Source of the DNA: Phytomonospora endophytica
GTDB taxonomy: Bacteria > Actinomycetota > Actinomycetes > Mycobacteriales > Micromonosporaceae
Direction: 5' to 3'
DNA: 64,000 nucleotides
Assembly (NCBI RefSeq): GCF_014202425.1
Contig: NZ_JACHGT010000010.1
Location: 1-64,000 of the forward strand
The notes below the pieces were generated by a model. That model did not search any database. It was not told where the DNA came from and worked only from the letters and a program-made list of their open reading frames with translations. The position numbers and the translations under genes were made by a program. Below are positions 8,437 to 16,599 of the stretch, one piece after another (within the stretch, counting starts at the first letter, position 1; each line of letters begins with the position of its first letter).

Positions 8437-9507
8437 TCAGCCGTGCGGGTCGTGGAGGTCGCGGGCGTGCAGGGCGGCGGCGAGAGCGCTGGTGTCGCCG
8501 GTCCAGTCGTAGACGTCGAGTGCGGTGTCGGCGAGTTTGACGACGTGTTCGTCGCCGTGTGCGGCGGCCGCGGCGAAGACGTCGGCGGGGTCGGTTCCCT
8601 CCGCGACCGTCGGGAGTTCGGCGGTGTCGGCCGGGTCGGTGGGCGCGTAGGCGGCGAAGACCGCGGCCGAGGCGGCCCAGCCGATGTTCGCGCTGGTGAC
8701 CCACTGGTCGCGGGGCAGTGACGGGAGCACGCGCAGGACCGCGCTGGGTGCCGTCGCGCCGTGTACGAGCATCGTGGGGTTGCCGTGGCCGAAGGCGAGG
8801 TAGCGGGCGGTGGCCGCCGAGACGACGTCGGTGAGTCGCCGGTGGCCGTCGTCGGGGTCGGCGGCCGGGCGCAGCGCGGCGAGCGCGGGTGTCCAGGCGG
8901 CGACGCCGTTGAGCTGGTCGAGGCGTGTGTTGATGCCGCCGGTCTGGTCGGGGACGCGCGGTACGCCGTCGAGTGCGGCCAGGGGGTCGAGCCGGCCGGC
9001 CGGGGCGGTCACGCCGGTGACCGGTTGCCAGCGGGCCGCCCAGTAGGCGAGGGCCTGCGTGAACTCTTCGAGGCGGACGTCGTTGACGCCGTCTTCGCGC
9101 AGGGTCCGCACGGCGTGCCCGACGCGGATGACGCCGTGGGTGGCGCCGGCGGCGATGCCCGGGAGCAGCCGGGGCCACCATTCGGCGAGCACGTCGGTCC
9201 AGGCGCGTTCGGCGAGGTGGCGGCGGAACCACACGGGCCAGTCGCCGAGCCTCTTCGGGTCGCCGAGGGCCTCGCGCCAGTTGTCGTCGGTGACCGGGTC
9301 GAGGCCGCGCGGGACCTCGTCGAGGGCGGGCGCGTAGACGTCGATCCAGTGGTGGACGGCGTCGGCGTGGCCGTGGCGAGCGAGGGCCTCGACGGTCATC
9401 GGGGCGTGGTTGGTGAGCCAGCCGCCGACGCGTTCGGGCCCGGAGTCGTGCAGGCGCCCGTAGGCCTCGTCGAGGATGCCCTGTTCGGATGGGGTGGTGG
9501 AGCTCAT
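8437..9507 (-). CDS. Questin oxidase-like protein
   Basis: A 356-residue protein with the pattern of the questin oxidase family (Baeyer-Villiger-like cleavage of anthraquinones in fungi; bacterial members mostly uncharacterised). Diagnostic stretches are WLTNHAPMTVEALARHGH near 30, HWIDVYAP, THGVIRVGHAVR near 130, and HGNPTMLVHGATAPSAVLRVLP near 255, with many conserved His. GGAGAG lies about 6 bases before the ATG at 9507. It is transcribed divergently from an ArsR gene across an inverted repeat, and upstream of an O-methyltransferase. That arrangement suggests an ArsR-controlled detoxification or tailoring pair, with an inducer I cannot name. Confidence 0.8.
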   Translation of the reverse strand: MSSTTPSEQGILDEAYGRLHDSGPERVGGWLTNHAPMTVEALARHGHADAVHHWIDVYAPALDEVPRGLDPVTDDNWREALGDPKRLGDWPVWFRRHLAERAWTDVLAEWWPRLLPGIAAGATHGVIRVGHAVRTLREDGVNDVRLEEFTQALAYWAARWQPVTGVTAPAGRLDPLAALDGVPRVPDQTGGINTRLDQLNGVAAWTPALAALRPAADPDDGHRRLTDVVSAATARYLAFGHGNPTMLVHGATAPSAVLRVLPSLPRDQWVTSANIGWAASAAVFAAYAPTDPADTAELPTVAEGTDPADVFAAAAAHGDEHVVKLADTALDVYDWTGDTSALAAALHARDLHDPHG

Positions 9508-9522
9508 GGGGGACTCTCCGAA

Positions 9523-9564
9523 GCTATATAGTCGTGTCTCTATATTGAGTAAAGCATATATAGC
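9523..9564. promoter_or_regulatory. AT-rich inverted repeat, likely ArsR operator
   Basis: GCTATATA (9523-9530) is repeated inverted as TATATAGC (9557-9564), with a further CTATATT at 9540-9546 between them. This island of A/T in GC-rich DNA sits exactly between the divergent questin-oxidase-like and ArsR genes. It resembles the ATA-rich imperfect palindromes bound by ArsR/SmtB proteins. It overlaps both promoter regions, so binding should repress both. Confidence 0.55.
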
Positions 9565-9574
9565 CGGAGCGCGA

Positions 9575-9580
9575 TAGACT
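9575..9580 (+). promoter_or_regulatory. Putative -10 box TAGACT of a leaderless arsR transcript
   Basis: TAGACT fits the TANNNT -10 consensus and ends 7 bases before GTG 9588. No Shine-Dalgarno is present in that gap (GGCGCTC). Transcription would start at or near the first base of the start codon. No good -35 is seen. Confidence 0.45.
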
Positions 9581-9587
9581 GGCGCTC

Positions 9588-9887
9588 GTGGGAAACGACG
9601 ACAGCGTCGGCCGCGAGGTCGAGATCCTGAAAGCCCTGGCGCATCCGATCCGGCTCGGCGTGCTGCGCCGCCTCGCCGCCGAACCCGGCACGTGCGCCTG
9701 CGACTTCACCGACCTCTTCGCCGTCTCACAGCCGACGATCTCGGCGCATCTGCGCACCCTCCGCGAGGCCGGCCTGGTCACGACCCGGCGGGAGGGCACC
9801 ACGATCTGCTACTCGCTCGACGAGCGGGCGCTCGCGCCGCTGGCCGGCCTGCTCGGCGATCTCACCGGCGTCACGACCGCGCGCTGA
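9588..9887 (+). CDS. ArsR/SmtB-family transcriptional regulator
   Basis: This 99-residue winged-helix repressor starts at GTG 9588. The N-terminal helix ILKALAHPIRLGVLRRLA, the segment TCACDFTDLF (position of the metal-binding ELCVCDL motif, with two Cys) and the recognition helix SQPTISAHLRTLREAGLVTTRREGT are all typical. The Cys pair in alpha-3 could bind arsenite or another soft metal, but a second ligand set is not obvious, so an organic inducer is possible. It is divergent from the questin-oxidase-like gene and probably autoregulated through 9523-9564. Confidence 0.9.
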   Translation: MGNDDSVGREVEILKALAHPIRLGVLRRLAAEPGTCACDFTDLFAVSQPTISAHLRTLREAGLVTTRREGTTICYSLDERALAPLAGLLGDLTGVTTAR

Positions 9888-9966
9888 ACGACCACCCATC
9901 GACCGACCCGGGACCGTATGATCCACGGCGAAGGTCGACATTGGACTCTGTGCGAGGACGGTCACA

Positions 9967-11637
9967 ATGCGTTCGAGGCTGTTGTCTTTAGCGTTCGCGG
10001 CCCTGGTGGGGCTGACCACGCTCGTGGCGGCACCGGCGGCCTACGCCGACGTCGTCACACCGGGAGCGGCACCGCCGCTGCGCTTCGTCAGCTACAACAT
10101 GTGCGGCAACGTCTGCTCCGACCCGCAGAAGTTCGACCTCGCCCGGCGCCTCGACTACATCGTCGCCCAAACCGACGGCGGCGGCTGGAACGCCGACCAG
10201 ATCCACCTCCAGGAAGTGTGCCGCGCCCAGTACGACACCCTGCTCGGCCGCCTGCGCGCCAAGGGATTCAACGGCCTCTTCGAAAAGACCGTCTGGGGCC
10301 GAAGCGACGTCTGCGCCGGCGGCGACTACGGGATGGCCATCCTGGTCAAAGGCACGATCGCCGACTCGATCGTCCTCGAACTCACCCAAGGCGGTGAGAC
10401 CGAGGAGATCGACGCGCCCTGCGTCAAGACCTACACCCAGAACCGCGCCAACTGGGCCTGCTCGGTCCACCTCTACTGGTCGAACGAGCCCCTGCGCGTC
10501 GCCGAGGCGAAAGAGCTCGCCGCACAGGCCAAGGCCTGGCAGGACGCCGGGATCCCGGTCGTGCTCGGCGGCGACTTCAACGCCTTCCCCGACGAGCCGA
10601 CCATGAACTCCTTCTACGGCACCGCCCTCCCCGGCGGCGCCGGGGCCTTCCGGGAGGCCGACGAGTCCGACGCCGACTACTTCGCCCAGGGCGGCTGCGA
10701 CCCGGCATCGGTCACGCGCTGCCGCGCGGGCGAGTTCACCTTCGACGGCAAAGACGCCGACTCCAAGATCGACTACCTGTTCCTCGGCGAGCGGTACTTC
10801 ACGAAGGTCGTCGGCGACTCGATGCCGCTCGACACCAGGCTCTCCGACCACCGGCTGCTGCGCGGTGCGGCGACCTGGAGCGACTGCGGCGTCCCGGGCA
10901 CGACCACGGCGGGCGTGATCCGCCGCGACGCCACCGGTGCCCTGTACCGCTACTCCGGCAAGCCCGACGGCACGGTCGCGCCGGCCTGCAAGTCGGGTAC
11001 CGGCTGGAACATGATGACGACCGTCGTCCGCCACGGCGACTTCGACGGCAACGGCTCGGAGGACATCGTCGCCGTCGACGCGGGCGGCCTTCTGTGGCTG
11101 TACCCCGCCGACGGGTCGGGATCCTTTTCGGGAGGCACGCGCCGCCAGATCGGTACGGGCTGGCAGGTCTACGACGTGCTGCTGGCGCCCGGAGACTTCA
11201 ACGGCGACGCCGAACCCGACCTGCTCGGCCGCGACGCCGCCGGGGACCTGTGGTTCTACGCGGGCAACGGCACGGGCGGGTACGCCCCCAAGGCCCGGAT
11301 CGGCACGGGCTGGCAGATCTACGGCGCGCTGCTCGCTCCGGGCGATGTCAACGGCGACGGCGAAAGCGACCTGATCGGCCGCGACAGCGCCGGAGCGCTG
11401 TGGTTCCACGCCGGAAACGGCGCGGCTGGCTTCGCCGCGAAAGTGGGCATCGGGACGGGCTGGCAGATCTACGACGCGCTCGTCGCCGCCGGAGACGTCA
11501 ACGGCGACGGCCGGGCCGACCTGGTCGGCCGCGACACCGCCGGTGGGCTGTGGTTCTACGCCGGCGACGGCGCGGGCGGATACGCAGCCCGCAAGCAGGT
11601 CGGCTACGGCTTTCCCGCCGGGGAGCTGATCTTCTAG
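9967..11637 (+). CDS. Secreted endonuclease/exonuclease/phosphatase-fold protein with FG-GAP/VCBS repeats
   Basis: A 556-residue exported protein. The signal peptide (about 1-27) ends AYA|DV. The EEP domain spans about 35-310: SYNMCGNVC, IHLQEVCR (metal Glu), GGDFNAFPDEPT (Asp/Asn pair) and SDHRLL (catalytic Asp-His), with several Cys for disulphides. The C-terminal third holds four FG-GAP-type repeats of the form GDVNGDGxxDLxGRD, spaced about 50 residues, which build a beta-propeller and bind calcium. It could be an extracellular nuclease or phosphodiesterase. GAGGA lies about 9 bases before ATG 9967. Its stop overlaps that of the convergent MBL gene. Confidence 0.85.
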   Translation: MRSRLLSLAFAALVGLTTLVAAPAAYADVVTPGAAPPLRFVSYNMCGNVCSDPQKFDLARRLDYIVAQTDGGGWNADQIHLQEVCRAQYDTLLGRLRAKGFNGLFEKTVWGRSDVCAGGDYGMAILVKGTIADSIVLELTQGGETEEIDAPCVKTYTQNRANWACSVHLYWSNEPLRVAEAKELAAQAKAWQDAGIPVVLGGDFNAFPDEPTMNSFYGTALPGGAGAFREADESDADYFAQGGCDPASVTRCRAGEFTFDGKDADSKIDYLFLGERYFTKVVGDSMPLDTRLSDHRLLRGAATWSDCGVPGTTTAGVIRRDATGALYRYSGKPDGTVAPACKSGTGWNMMTTVVRHGDFDGNGSEDIVAVDAGGLLWLYPADGSGSFSGGTRRQIGTGWQVYDVLLAPGDFNGDAEPDLLGRDAAGDLWFYAGNGTGGYAPKARIGTGWQIYGALLAPGDVNGDGESDLIGRDSAGALWFHAGNGAAGFAAKVGIGTGWQIYDALVAAGDVNGDGRADLVGRDTAGGLWFYAGDGAGGYAARKQVGYGFPAGELIF

Positions 11638-12572
11638 GACTCGCGCCGGTGCTGTTCGGGCAGACGGCTCTCCGGGTGCGCCCAGGTGAGCACGTTGCCC
11701 GGCATTCCCGGCGCGGTGAAGAAGTCGGCGACCTCGCGGTCGGTGTGCCGCAGGCTGAAATGGGTCAGCACGAACAAGGTCCGCGGGTGCGCCTCCACGA
11801 TCGGCCGCAGCCGGCTCCAGACGGTGTGGCCGTCGCGGTCGGCGCGCGCCAGTTCGCTGTCGTGCAGGAAACTGCACTCGGTGATGACGACGGGGAAGTC
11901 CAGTAGCCAGGCGTTGCGGTCGAAGACCGACACGGCGGTGTCGCCGAGGAAGGCGAACACGGGCTTGCGGACCTCTTCGTCGACCTCGGTGCCCTCGGCG
12001 CGCAACCGCGCCATCGTCTTGCCGAACTCGGCGCCGCGCCCGGCGGTGGTCAGCTCCCGCTGAAGTTCGCGGTACTCGGGCCGCAGCGCCTTGACGACCT
12101 GCGAGACGGCGTAACCGACGCAGGGGACCTTGTGGTCGCAGCCGACGACGCGGACGTGGTGTTCGCGTTTCCCGAAGCGGAACTCGTCGCCGTCGACCAC
12201 GCCGTGCAGGCGGTGGGACGTCAGTCGCGGGTCGTATCCGGCACCGTGGTTGAGCCGGGCCGAGGCCCGGATGAAGTCGTCGGCGTAGGGCACGGCCTCG
12301 GCGGGGAGGAAGACGTCGGCGTCCGGGCCGGCCAGGTAGTCGAGGTCCTTGGCGTGGTCGGCGTGGGTGTGGGTGAGCAGGACGGTGTCGGCCCGCCGGC
12401 CCTCGCAGAGCCCGGCGTCGAGGGCGCAGCGCAGTTCGGGGATGTGGAAGAAGGTCTTGTCGCCCGCGCGTGAGTAGCCGCTGAGGGTGTACCCGGTGCC
12501 CGGGATCGTCCAGGTCTTCCACTGGCGGAACGGATGCCCCTTGCCGAGGAGGTCGGGCGGCTCGTGCGTCAT
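11634..12572 (-). CDS. MBL-fold metallohydrolase (RNase Z-like)
   Basis: A 312-residue metallo-beta-lactamase-fold protein. The zinc motif THTHADHAKD (His68, His70, Asp72, His73) is clear; later ligands probably include the His in GCDHKVPCVGY, the Asp in FLGDTAVS and the His in LTHFSLRHTD. The arrangement resembles RNase Z-like hydrolases rather than beta-lactamases. AAAGGA lies 6 bases before the ATG at 12572; an open frame extends upstream to 12644 without a ribosome site. It stands alone and its substrate is unknown. Confidence 0.8.
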   Translation of the reverse strand: MTHEPPDLLGKGHPFRQWKTWTIPGTGYTLSGYSRAGDKTFFHIPELRCALDAGLCEGRRADTVLLTHTHADHAKDLDYLAGPDADVFLPAEAVPYADDFIRASARLNHGAGYDPRLTSHRLHGVVDGDEFRFGKREHHVRVVGCDHKVPCVGYAVSQVVKALRPEYRELQRELTTAGRGAEFGKTMARLRAEGTEVDEEVRKPVFAFLGDTAVSVFDRNAWLLDFPVVITECSFLHDSELARADRDGHTVWSRLRPIVEAHPRTLFVLTHFSLRHTDREVADFFTAPGMPGNVLTWAHPESRLPEQHRRES

Positions 12573-12804
12573 GACCGTCCTTTGTGGAGCGCGAGGGGGT
12601 CTGCGGACGGCCGACGGTAACAGGGGGACCGGACCGGAGTGCAAGGGATTTCACCGGGGCTCGTGGTGGCCCTCGGCGTGCCGACCGCCACAGAACTTCC
12701 GGCCGCGAGCGGGTCAAGGAGGACCTGACCCGACCTACATCCGCCCGAGACTGCCCCGGTGGGGCCGCACGACGCGGCCCGGCCACCAGTCGAAGGGCAC
12801 GATC

Positions 12805-13224
12805 ATGACCGTCACAGCAGTCACCCACCTCAACTTCCGCGGCGACGCCCGCGCGGCTCTCGGCTTCTACCGGGAGGTGTTCGGGGGAGAGTTGAGCCTG
12901 TTCACCTACCGGGACATGGACGCCGTGGAGGACCCCGCCGAGGCCGAGCAGTTGGTGTGGGGCCAGGTCGACGCGGAGAACGGCTTTCGCGTGATGGCCT
13001 ACGACGTGCCCTCGTCGCGGCTCTGGAGCCGTGGCGAGGACCCGTTCTTCGTCTCCCTGCGCGGCGACTCCGCCGACGAGATCACCGCCTTGTGGAAGCG
13101 GCTCGCCGACGGCGCGACCGTCGCCGTTCCGCTCGCTCCGTCCCCGTGGGCGCCGCTCTACGGGATGCTCACCGACCGTTTCGGCGTCACCTGGGTCGTC
13201 GACATCGCCGCCGCCCGGCCGTGA
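12805..13224 (+). CDS. VOC-superfamily protein, PhnB-like
   Basis: A 139-residue protein with two beta-alpha-beta-beta-beta modules of the vicinal oxygen chelate fold. THLNFRGDARAALGFYREVFGGE at the start and FGVTWVVDI at the end are the signature of PhnB/3-demethylubiquinone-like members. Such proteins often act in resistance or in unknown dioxygenase-like reactions; the metal ligands here are not conserved enough to say. GAAGGG lies about 7 bases before ATG 12805. Confidence 0.8.
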   Translation: MTVTAVTHLNFRGDARAALGFYREVFGGELSLFTYRDMDAVEDPAEAEQLVWGQVDAENGFRVMAYDVPSSRLWSRGEDPFFVSLRGDSADEITALWKRLADGATVAVPLAPSPWAPLYGMLTDRFGVTWVVDIAAARP

Positions 13225-13231
13225 CGCGATG

Positions 13232-13261
13232 GGCGGGCGCGAGGGACACCCCGCGCCCGCC
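13232..13261. terminator. Bidirectional hairpin terminator
   Basis: GGCGGGCGCG (13232-13241) pairs with CGCGCCCGCC (13252-13261) between the stops of two convergent genes. There is no long U-tract, which is usual in high-GC actinomycetes. Confidence 0.6.
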
Positions 13262-13266
13262 GGCGG

Positions 13267-13566
13267 TCATTTGCGTGCGCTCGTACCGCGCGCGGGGCGG
13301 GCGGCGAGGGTGGCGCGCAGCTCGTCGGCGGTCGGCGCGAAGACCGTCCGCCCGGCTCCGGGCAGCCCGCGGACGGTTCCGTAGAACCCGGCCTCGCCCC
13401 ACGCGCCGGGCAGCCCGCCCTTGTGCCACACCGGATGCACGTCGGGGAACTCGCGTTCGATCGCCTCGCAGGACTCCAGCGCGCCGGCCGGCCAGTTCTC
13501 CCGGACGGCGAAGATGCGCCGGTTCTTCCAGGCGAGCGCGAAAGTCCGCTCAGGGTCATCGGTCAT
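13267..13566 (-). CDS. Hypothetical protein, small
   Basis: About 99 residues from the ATG at 13566 (MTDDPERTFALAWKNRRIF). Readable features are a WHKGGLPGAWGEAGFYG stretch in the middle and TADELRATLAARP at the end. I do not recognise the family, though the composition looks like a real soluble protein. The start is uncertain: no clear ribosome site precedes 13566, and a GTG at 13620 in the same frame would add 18 residues. Confidence 0.6.
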   Translation of the reverse strand: MTDDPERTFALAWKNRRIFAVRENWPAGALESCEAIEREFPDVHPVWHKGGLPGAWGEAGFYGTVRGLPGAGRTVFAPTADELRATLAARPARGTSARK

Positions 13567-13739
13567 AGGGCGTGAGCCTAGCGGGTCGCCGAGCCGGGTG
13601 TCCGCCAGCGATCCGGCCACGCGCGCGAGCTTTTTCCGGTCCGATTCCCCTTGCGGACAGAAGCTGACCGCAAGGCTACTTAGGCTGTGGATGTAGATGA
13701 GGCGGGGCGCGGTGTCCCACCCGGAGAAAGGCGGAAGAC

Positions 13740-14285
13740 ATGGTCACTCACGTTCGCGCGGAGGCCAAGGGCGACGAGCGCGGGGCCCTGCTGGCGTTCC
13801 TCGCCGAGGGACGCGGCGGGCTGCGCCGGGCACTGCTCGGGCTGAGCGACGAGGAGGCCGCCCGCAAGCCGAGCGCGAGCGAGCTGTCGCTGTCGGGACT
13901 GCTCAAGCACGTCGCCGAGGTCGAGCAGGGCTGGATCGCCCGCGCGAAGCGGGAGGAGCCGGCCATCGAGCGCACCGAGGCCAACTGGGACGAGTGTTTC
14001 CGCCTGGTCGGCGAGGAGACCGTCGCCTCGCAGCTGGCCTACTGGGAGCGCGTCGCGGCCGAGACCGAGGCCTTCATCCGGGCCGCCGACAGCCTCGACA
14101 CGACCTTCCCGCTGCCCGACCAGCCCTGGTTCCCCAAGGAAGAGGTCTCGCTGCGGTGGGTGCTCCTGCGCCTGATCAGCGAGGTCGACCGGCACGCCGG
14201 GCACGCCGACATCATCCGCGAGTCCCTCGACGGGAAGACGGCCTTCGAGCTCGTCGCCCAGGAGAGCGGCCAGAGCTGGGGCTAG
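13740..14285 (+). CDS. DinB-family (DUF664-like) protein
   Basis: A 181-residue four-helix-bundle protein of the DinB/YfiT type, cytosolic. Metal-ligand His residues are visible in LLKHVAEVEQGW (first His) and DRHAGHADIIRE (the His pair near 158-161). The family includes thiol-dependent enzymes such as mycothiol S-transferases in actinobacteria, so a role in detoxification is possible but unproven. The ribosome site GAAAGGCGG lies about 8 bases before ATG 13740. It is followed by a strong hairpin. Confidence 0.85.
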   Translation: MVTHVRAEAKGDERGALLAFLAEGRGGLRRALLGLSDEEAARKPSASELSLSGLLKHVAEVEQGWIARAKREEPAIERTEANWDECFRLVGEETVASQLAYWERVAAETEAFIRAADSLDTTFPLPDQPWFPKEEVSLRWVLLRLISEVDRHAGHADIIRESLDGKTAFELVAQESGQSWG

Positions 14286-14299
14286 CCTTCGGCGCCGAG

Positions 14300-14332
14300 C
14301 CCACCGCGGCGGAAAACGATTGCCGCGGTGGG
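14300..14332 (+). terminator. Hairpin terminator after the DinB gene
   Basis: CCCACCGCGGC (14300-14310) pairs with GCCGCGGTGGG (14322-14332), a perfect 11-bp stem with an 11-base loop containing GGAAAA. It ends 22 bases before the next start codon, so it could also affect that gene. Confidence 0.6.
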
Positions 14333-14354
14333 CCGCCGTGGCTATGTTGCGGCC

Positions 14355-15206
14355 ATGAGTGACGAGGTGCCGTACCGACCGCTTCCGCTCGACCAGGCCG
14401 ACGTCCGCTACGCCCACGGCCCCGATTCCCTACCCCAAGACGGTGTTCGCGCCGGTGAGACCATCGAGCTGGAATGGCGCGACAGCACGATCTATCCGGG
14501 GACGCATCGCAAGTTCTGGATCCATGTCCCGGCCGCCTGCGATCCGGCGGAACCGGCATCGCTGGCGGTGTTCCAAGACGGGTGGTGGTACCTCGACCCC
14601 GAAGGCGAGATCCGGGGCGGCGTCGTCCTCGACAACCTGATCGGCCACGGGGACATCCCGGCCACGATCGGGCTCTTCGTCGACCCGGGCGTCTTCCCCG
14701 ACCGCGCCGAACCGAAGAACCGCAACGAGGAGTACGACGCCTTCGACGAGCGCTACGTGAACTTCCTGCTCACCGAGATCATCCCGCAGGTCACCGAGCG
14801 GTACTCGATCAGCGACGATCCCGCGCGCCGCCTGATCTGCGGCGGCAGCAGCGGCGGCGACTGCGCCTTCACCGCCGCCTGGCTGCGCCCCGACGTGTTC
14901 GGCCGCGTCATCGGCTTCCTGTCGAGCTTCGCGCAGATGCCGGGCGGGAACCCCTACCCCGCACTGATCCCGGAGGTCCCGCGCAAGGACCTGCGCGTGT
15001 TCCTGCAGGCCGGGCACCGCGACCTGTACTGGAACGAACCGAAGTGGAACTGGCTGGCCGAGAACCTCCGCGTCGCCGCGGCCCTCGCCGAGGCCGGGTA
15101 CGACTTCCGTCTGGTGCTCGGCGACGGAGGCCACAGCCCGAACCACGGCGGCGTCCTGCTGCCCGACGCCATCAGGTGGATCTGGCGTCCGGCGGAAGGG
15201 GAGTGA
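14355..15206 (+). CDS. Esterase, enterochelin-esterase/antigen 85-like fold
   Basis: A 283-residue serine esterase of the Esterase (PF00756) type. The nucleophile motif is G-S-S-G-G at 164-168 (Ser166); AVFQDGWWYLDP near 71 forms the oxyanion region; the catalytic His is in GHSPNHGG near the C-terminus, and the Asp is likely in the region before it. No signal peptide is seen, so it is cytosolic. Relatives hydrolyse ferric-siderophore esters or cleave small esters. There is no siderophore gene next to it; the iron-uptake operon is 13 kb away. ATG 14355 was chosen over an upstream GTG because the family N-terminus begins here. Confidence 0.8.
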   Translation: MSDEVPYRPLPLDQADVRYAHGPDSLPQDGVRAGETIELEWRDSTIYPGTHRKFWIHVPAACDPAEPASLAVFQDGWWYLDPEGEIRGGVVLDNLIGHGDIPATIGLFVDPGVFPDRAEPKNRNEEYDAFDERYVNFLLTEIIPQVTERYSISDDPARRLICGGSSGGDCAFTAAWLRPDVFGRVIGFLSSFAQMPGGNPYPALIPEVPRKDLRVFLQAGHRDLYWNEPKWNWLAENLRVAAALAEAGYDFRLVLGDGGHSPNHGGVLLPDAIRWIWRPAEGE

Positions 15207-15209
15207 GGG

Positions 15210-15413
15210 TCAGCGGTTGTTGAGCAGCGGCGCGAACTCTTCGAGGGTGATGCGCCGGTCGTGGTCGCTGTCGGTGAGCTTGAAGATCAGGTCGACCTGC
15301 TCGGCGGTGAGGATGCCCTCGTAGTACTTCTTCATCTCGGTGCCGGTGATGAACCCGTCGCCGTCGGCGTCGATGTCGTTGAAGGCGCGGACCGCGTCGT
15401 CGAGCTCGCTCAT
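15210..15413 (-). CDS. EF-hand calcium-binding protein
   Basis: A 67-residue protein with two EF-hand loops: DIDADGDGFITGTE near 13 and DSDHDRRITLEE near 47. The first loop has all usual calcium ligands (D-x-D-x-D-G-x-I-xx-E). The second has Arg-Arg in place of the usual small residues but keeps the acidic positions. Such small calcium sensors or buffers are widespread in actinomycetes. GGGAG lies about 6 bases before the ATG at 15413. Confidence 0.9.
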   Translation of the reverse strand: MSELDDAVRAFNDIDADGDGFITGTEMKKYYEGILTAEQVDLIFKLTDSDHDRRITLEEFAPLLNNR

Positions 15414-15569
15414 GGTCACTCCCGTTGTGGCGTCGGTGATCTCGTGGCTCAGGTTACCGACACTACGCACACGCGTGGTGGGTCGCTGCGGCGGTCGTGA
15501 AGTGTTCTCCCGGTGTGCGGCCTTTCTGCCACGATGGGGGTCCTCGACGCCCCAGGAAAAGGAGTCCCC

Positions 15570-15995
15570 GTGCGTAACGAGAAGATGGCCGGGCTCGACG
15601 GTCTGGTCGGGAACTACGCGGTGACGCTGTCGGACGCCTGGTTCCTGGAGCCCGCCGGGACCGAGGTCAAGGGCACGGCGGCCTTCGCGTGGCTGGGCGA
15701 AGGGCTGCTGGCCATGCGCTTGGATCTCGATGGTGAGATGACCGTGGTGTTCGGGCGCAGTGACGCGCGCGACGAGTACTCCGCCCTCTATCACGACGAG
15801 CGCGGTGTCTGCCGTGTCTTCGCGGCGACCTTCGACGGCACGACGCTGGAGATGCGGCGGGAGGATCCCGACTTCTTCCAGACCCTGACCCTTGTGGTCG
15901 CCGGACCGGACCGGATCGACGGTCGGACCGACATGTCGGAGGACCGCGGCGCCACCTGGCGCAAGGACTTCGACCTGACCTTCGATCGCGTGTAG
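15570..15995 (+). CDS. DUF1579-like hypothetical protein
   Basis: A 141-residue protein from GTG 15570, with AAAAGGAG 5 bases upstream. The pattern (GLVGNYAVTLSDAWF, then KGTAAFAWLGEGLLAMRLDLDGE, then GRTDMSEDRGATWRKDFDLTFDRV) is that of a single beta-barrel, lipocalin/DUF1579-like protein that evaluates a small ligand. No catalytic residues are evident, and there is no signal peptide. The function is unknown. Confidence 0.65.
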   Translation: MRNEKMAGLDGLVGNYAVTLSDAWFLEPAGTEVKGTAAFAWLGEGLLAMRLDLDGEMTVVFGRSDARDEYSALYHDERGVCRVFAATFDGTTLEMRREDPDFFQTLTLVVAGPDRIDGRTDMSEDRGATWRKDFDLTFDRV

Positions 15996-16108
15996 CACGG
16001 TACCGCCGGCCCCAAGGACTTCGACCGGCTTCGATGCATGGTGATCGACATGTGAAACCCTTGTCGCGTTCGCGGGCCTCGCCCGCAGCCACGACGAAAG
16101 GGAATCAG

Positions 16109-16594
16109 GTGCCGTCTTCGCGGATGAGCTCAACGCCGTTGCCGGGGATCGGGGTGCGCTACGACCTCGACAGCCGGGAGAACCGTCACGTCTCGGTGGT
16201 CGCCCACCGCGACGGATCGCGGACGGTGAGCGTGCATCGCACCGACGACCCCGACGACTGCGCCCAGTCGGTCCACCTCAGCCCGACCGAGGCCGAACTG
16301 CTCCGCGACGCCCTCATGCCCGCACACCACAGTCCCAGCGTCCTGCACACCACCGACCTCGGCCTCGTAGCCGAACGCATCGAACTGCCCGGCGTCTCAC
16401 ACTGGAACGGCCGCCTCATGGGCGAGGCCTGCATCCGCACCGAGACCGGCGTGTCCATCGTCGCCGTCCTCCGGCGCGCCGAGGCGCTGCCCTCCCCGGG
16501 CCCGGGGTTCCGGCTCGCCGGCGGCGACATCCTCATCGTGATCGGCACCCGCGAGGGCGTCGAGGCGGCCGCGTCGATCCTGCTGCGGGACTGA
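16109..16594 (+). CDS. Cation:proton antiporter regulatory subunit (KhtT-like, TrkA-C domain)
   Basis: It encodes 161 residues from GTG 16109 (AAAGGGA just upstream). The C-terminal half is an RCK-C/TrkA-C domain: ERIELPGVSHWNGRLMGEA, then TGVSIVAVLRRAEALPSPGPGFRLAGGDILIVIGTREGVE. The N-terminal half matches KhtT-type subunits that sense ions or nucleotides. Only 5 bases separate it from the antiporter gene at 16600, which has no ribosome site of its own, so translation is probably coupled. The pair would export K+ (or Na+) in exchange for protons under stress. Confidence 0.85.
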   Translation: MPSSRMSSTPLPGIGVRYDLDSRENRHVSVVAHRDGSRTVSVHRTDDPDDCAQSVHLSPTEAELLRDALMPAHHSPSVLHTTDLGLVAERIELPGVSHWNGRLMGEACIRTETGVSIVAVLRRAEALPSPGPGFRLAGGDILIVIGTREGVEAAASILLRD

Positions 16595-16599
16595 CGCGC

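Noticed and set aside
9988-12828. A 946-codon open frame on the minus strand
   Set aside because: It runs antisense through the secreted EEP gene and then out of frame through the MBL gene. Its product is arginine- and valine-rich without motifs, typical of high-GC shadow frames.
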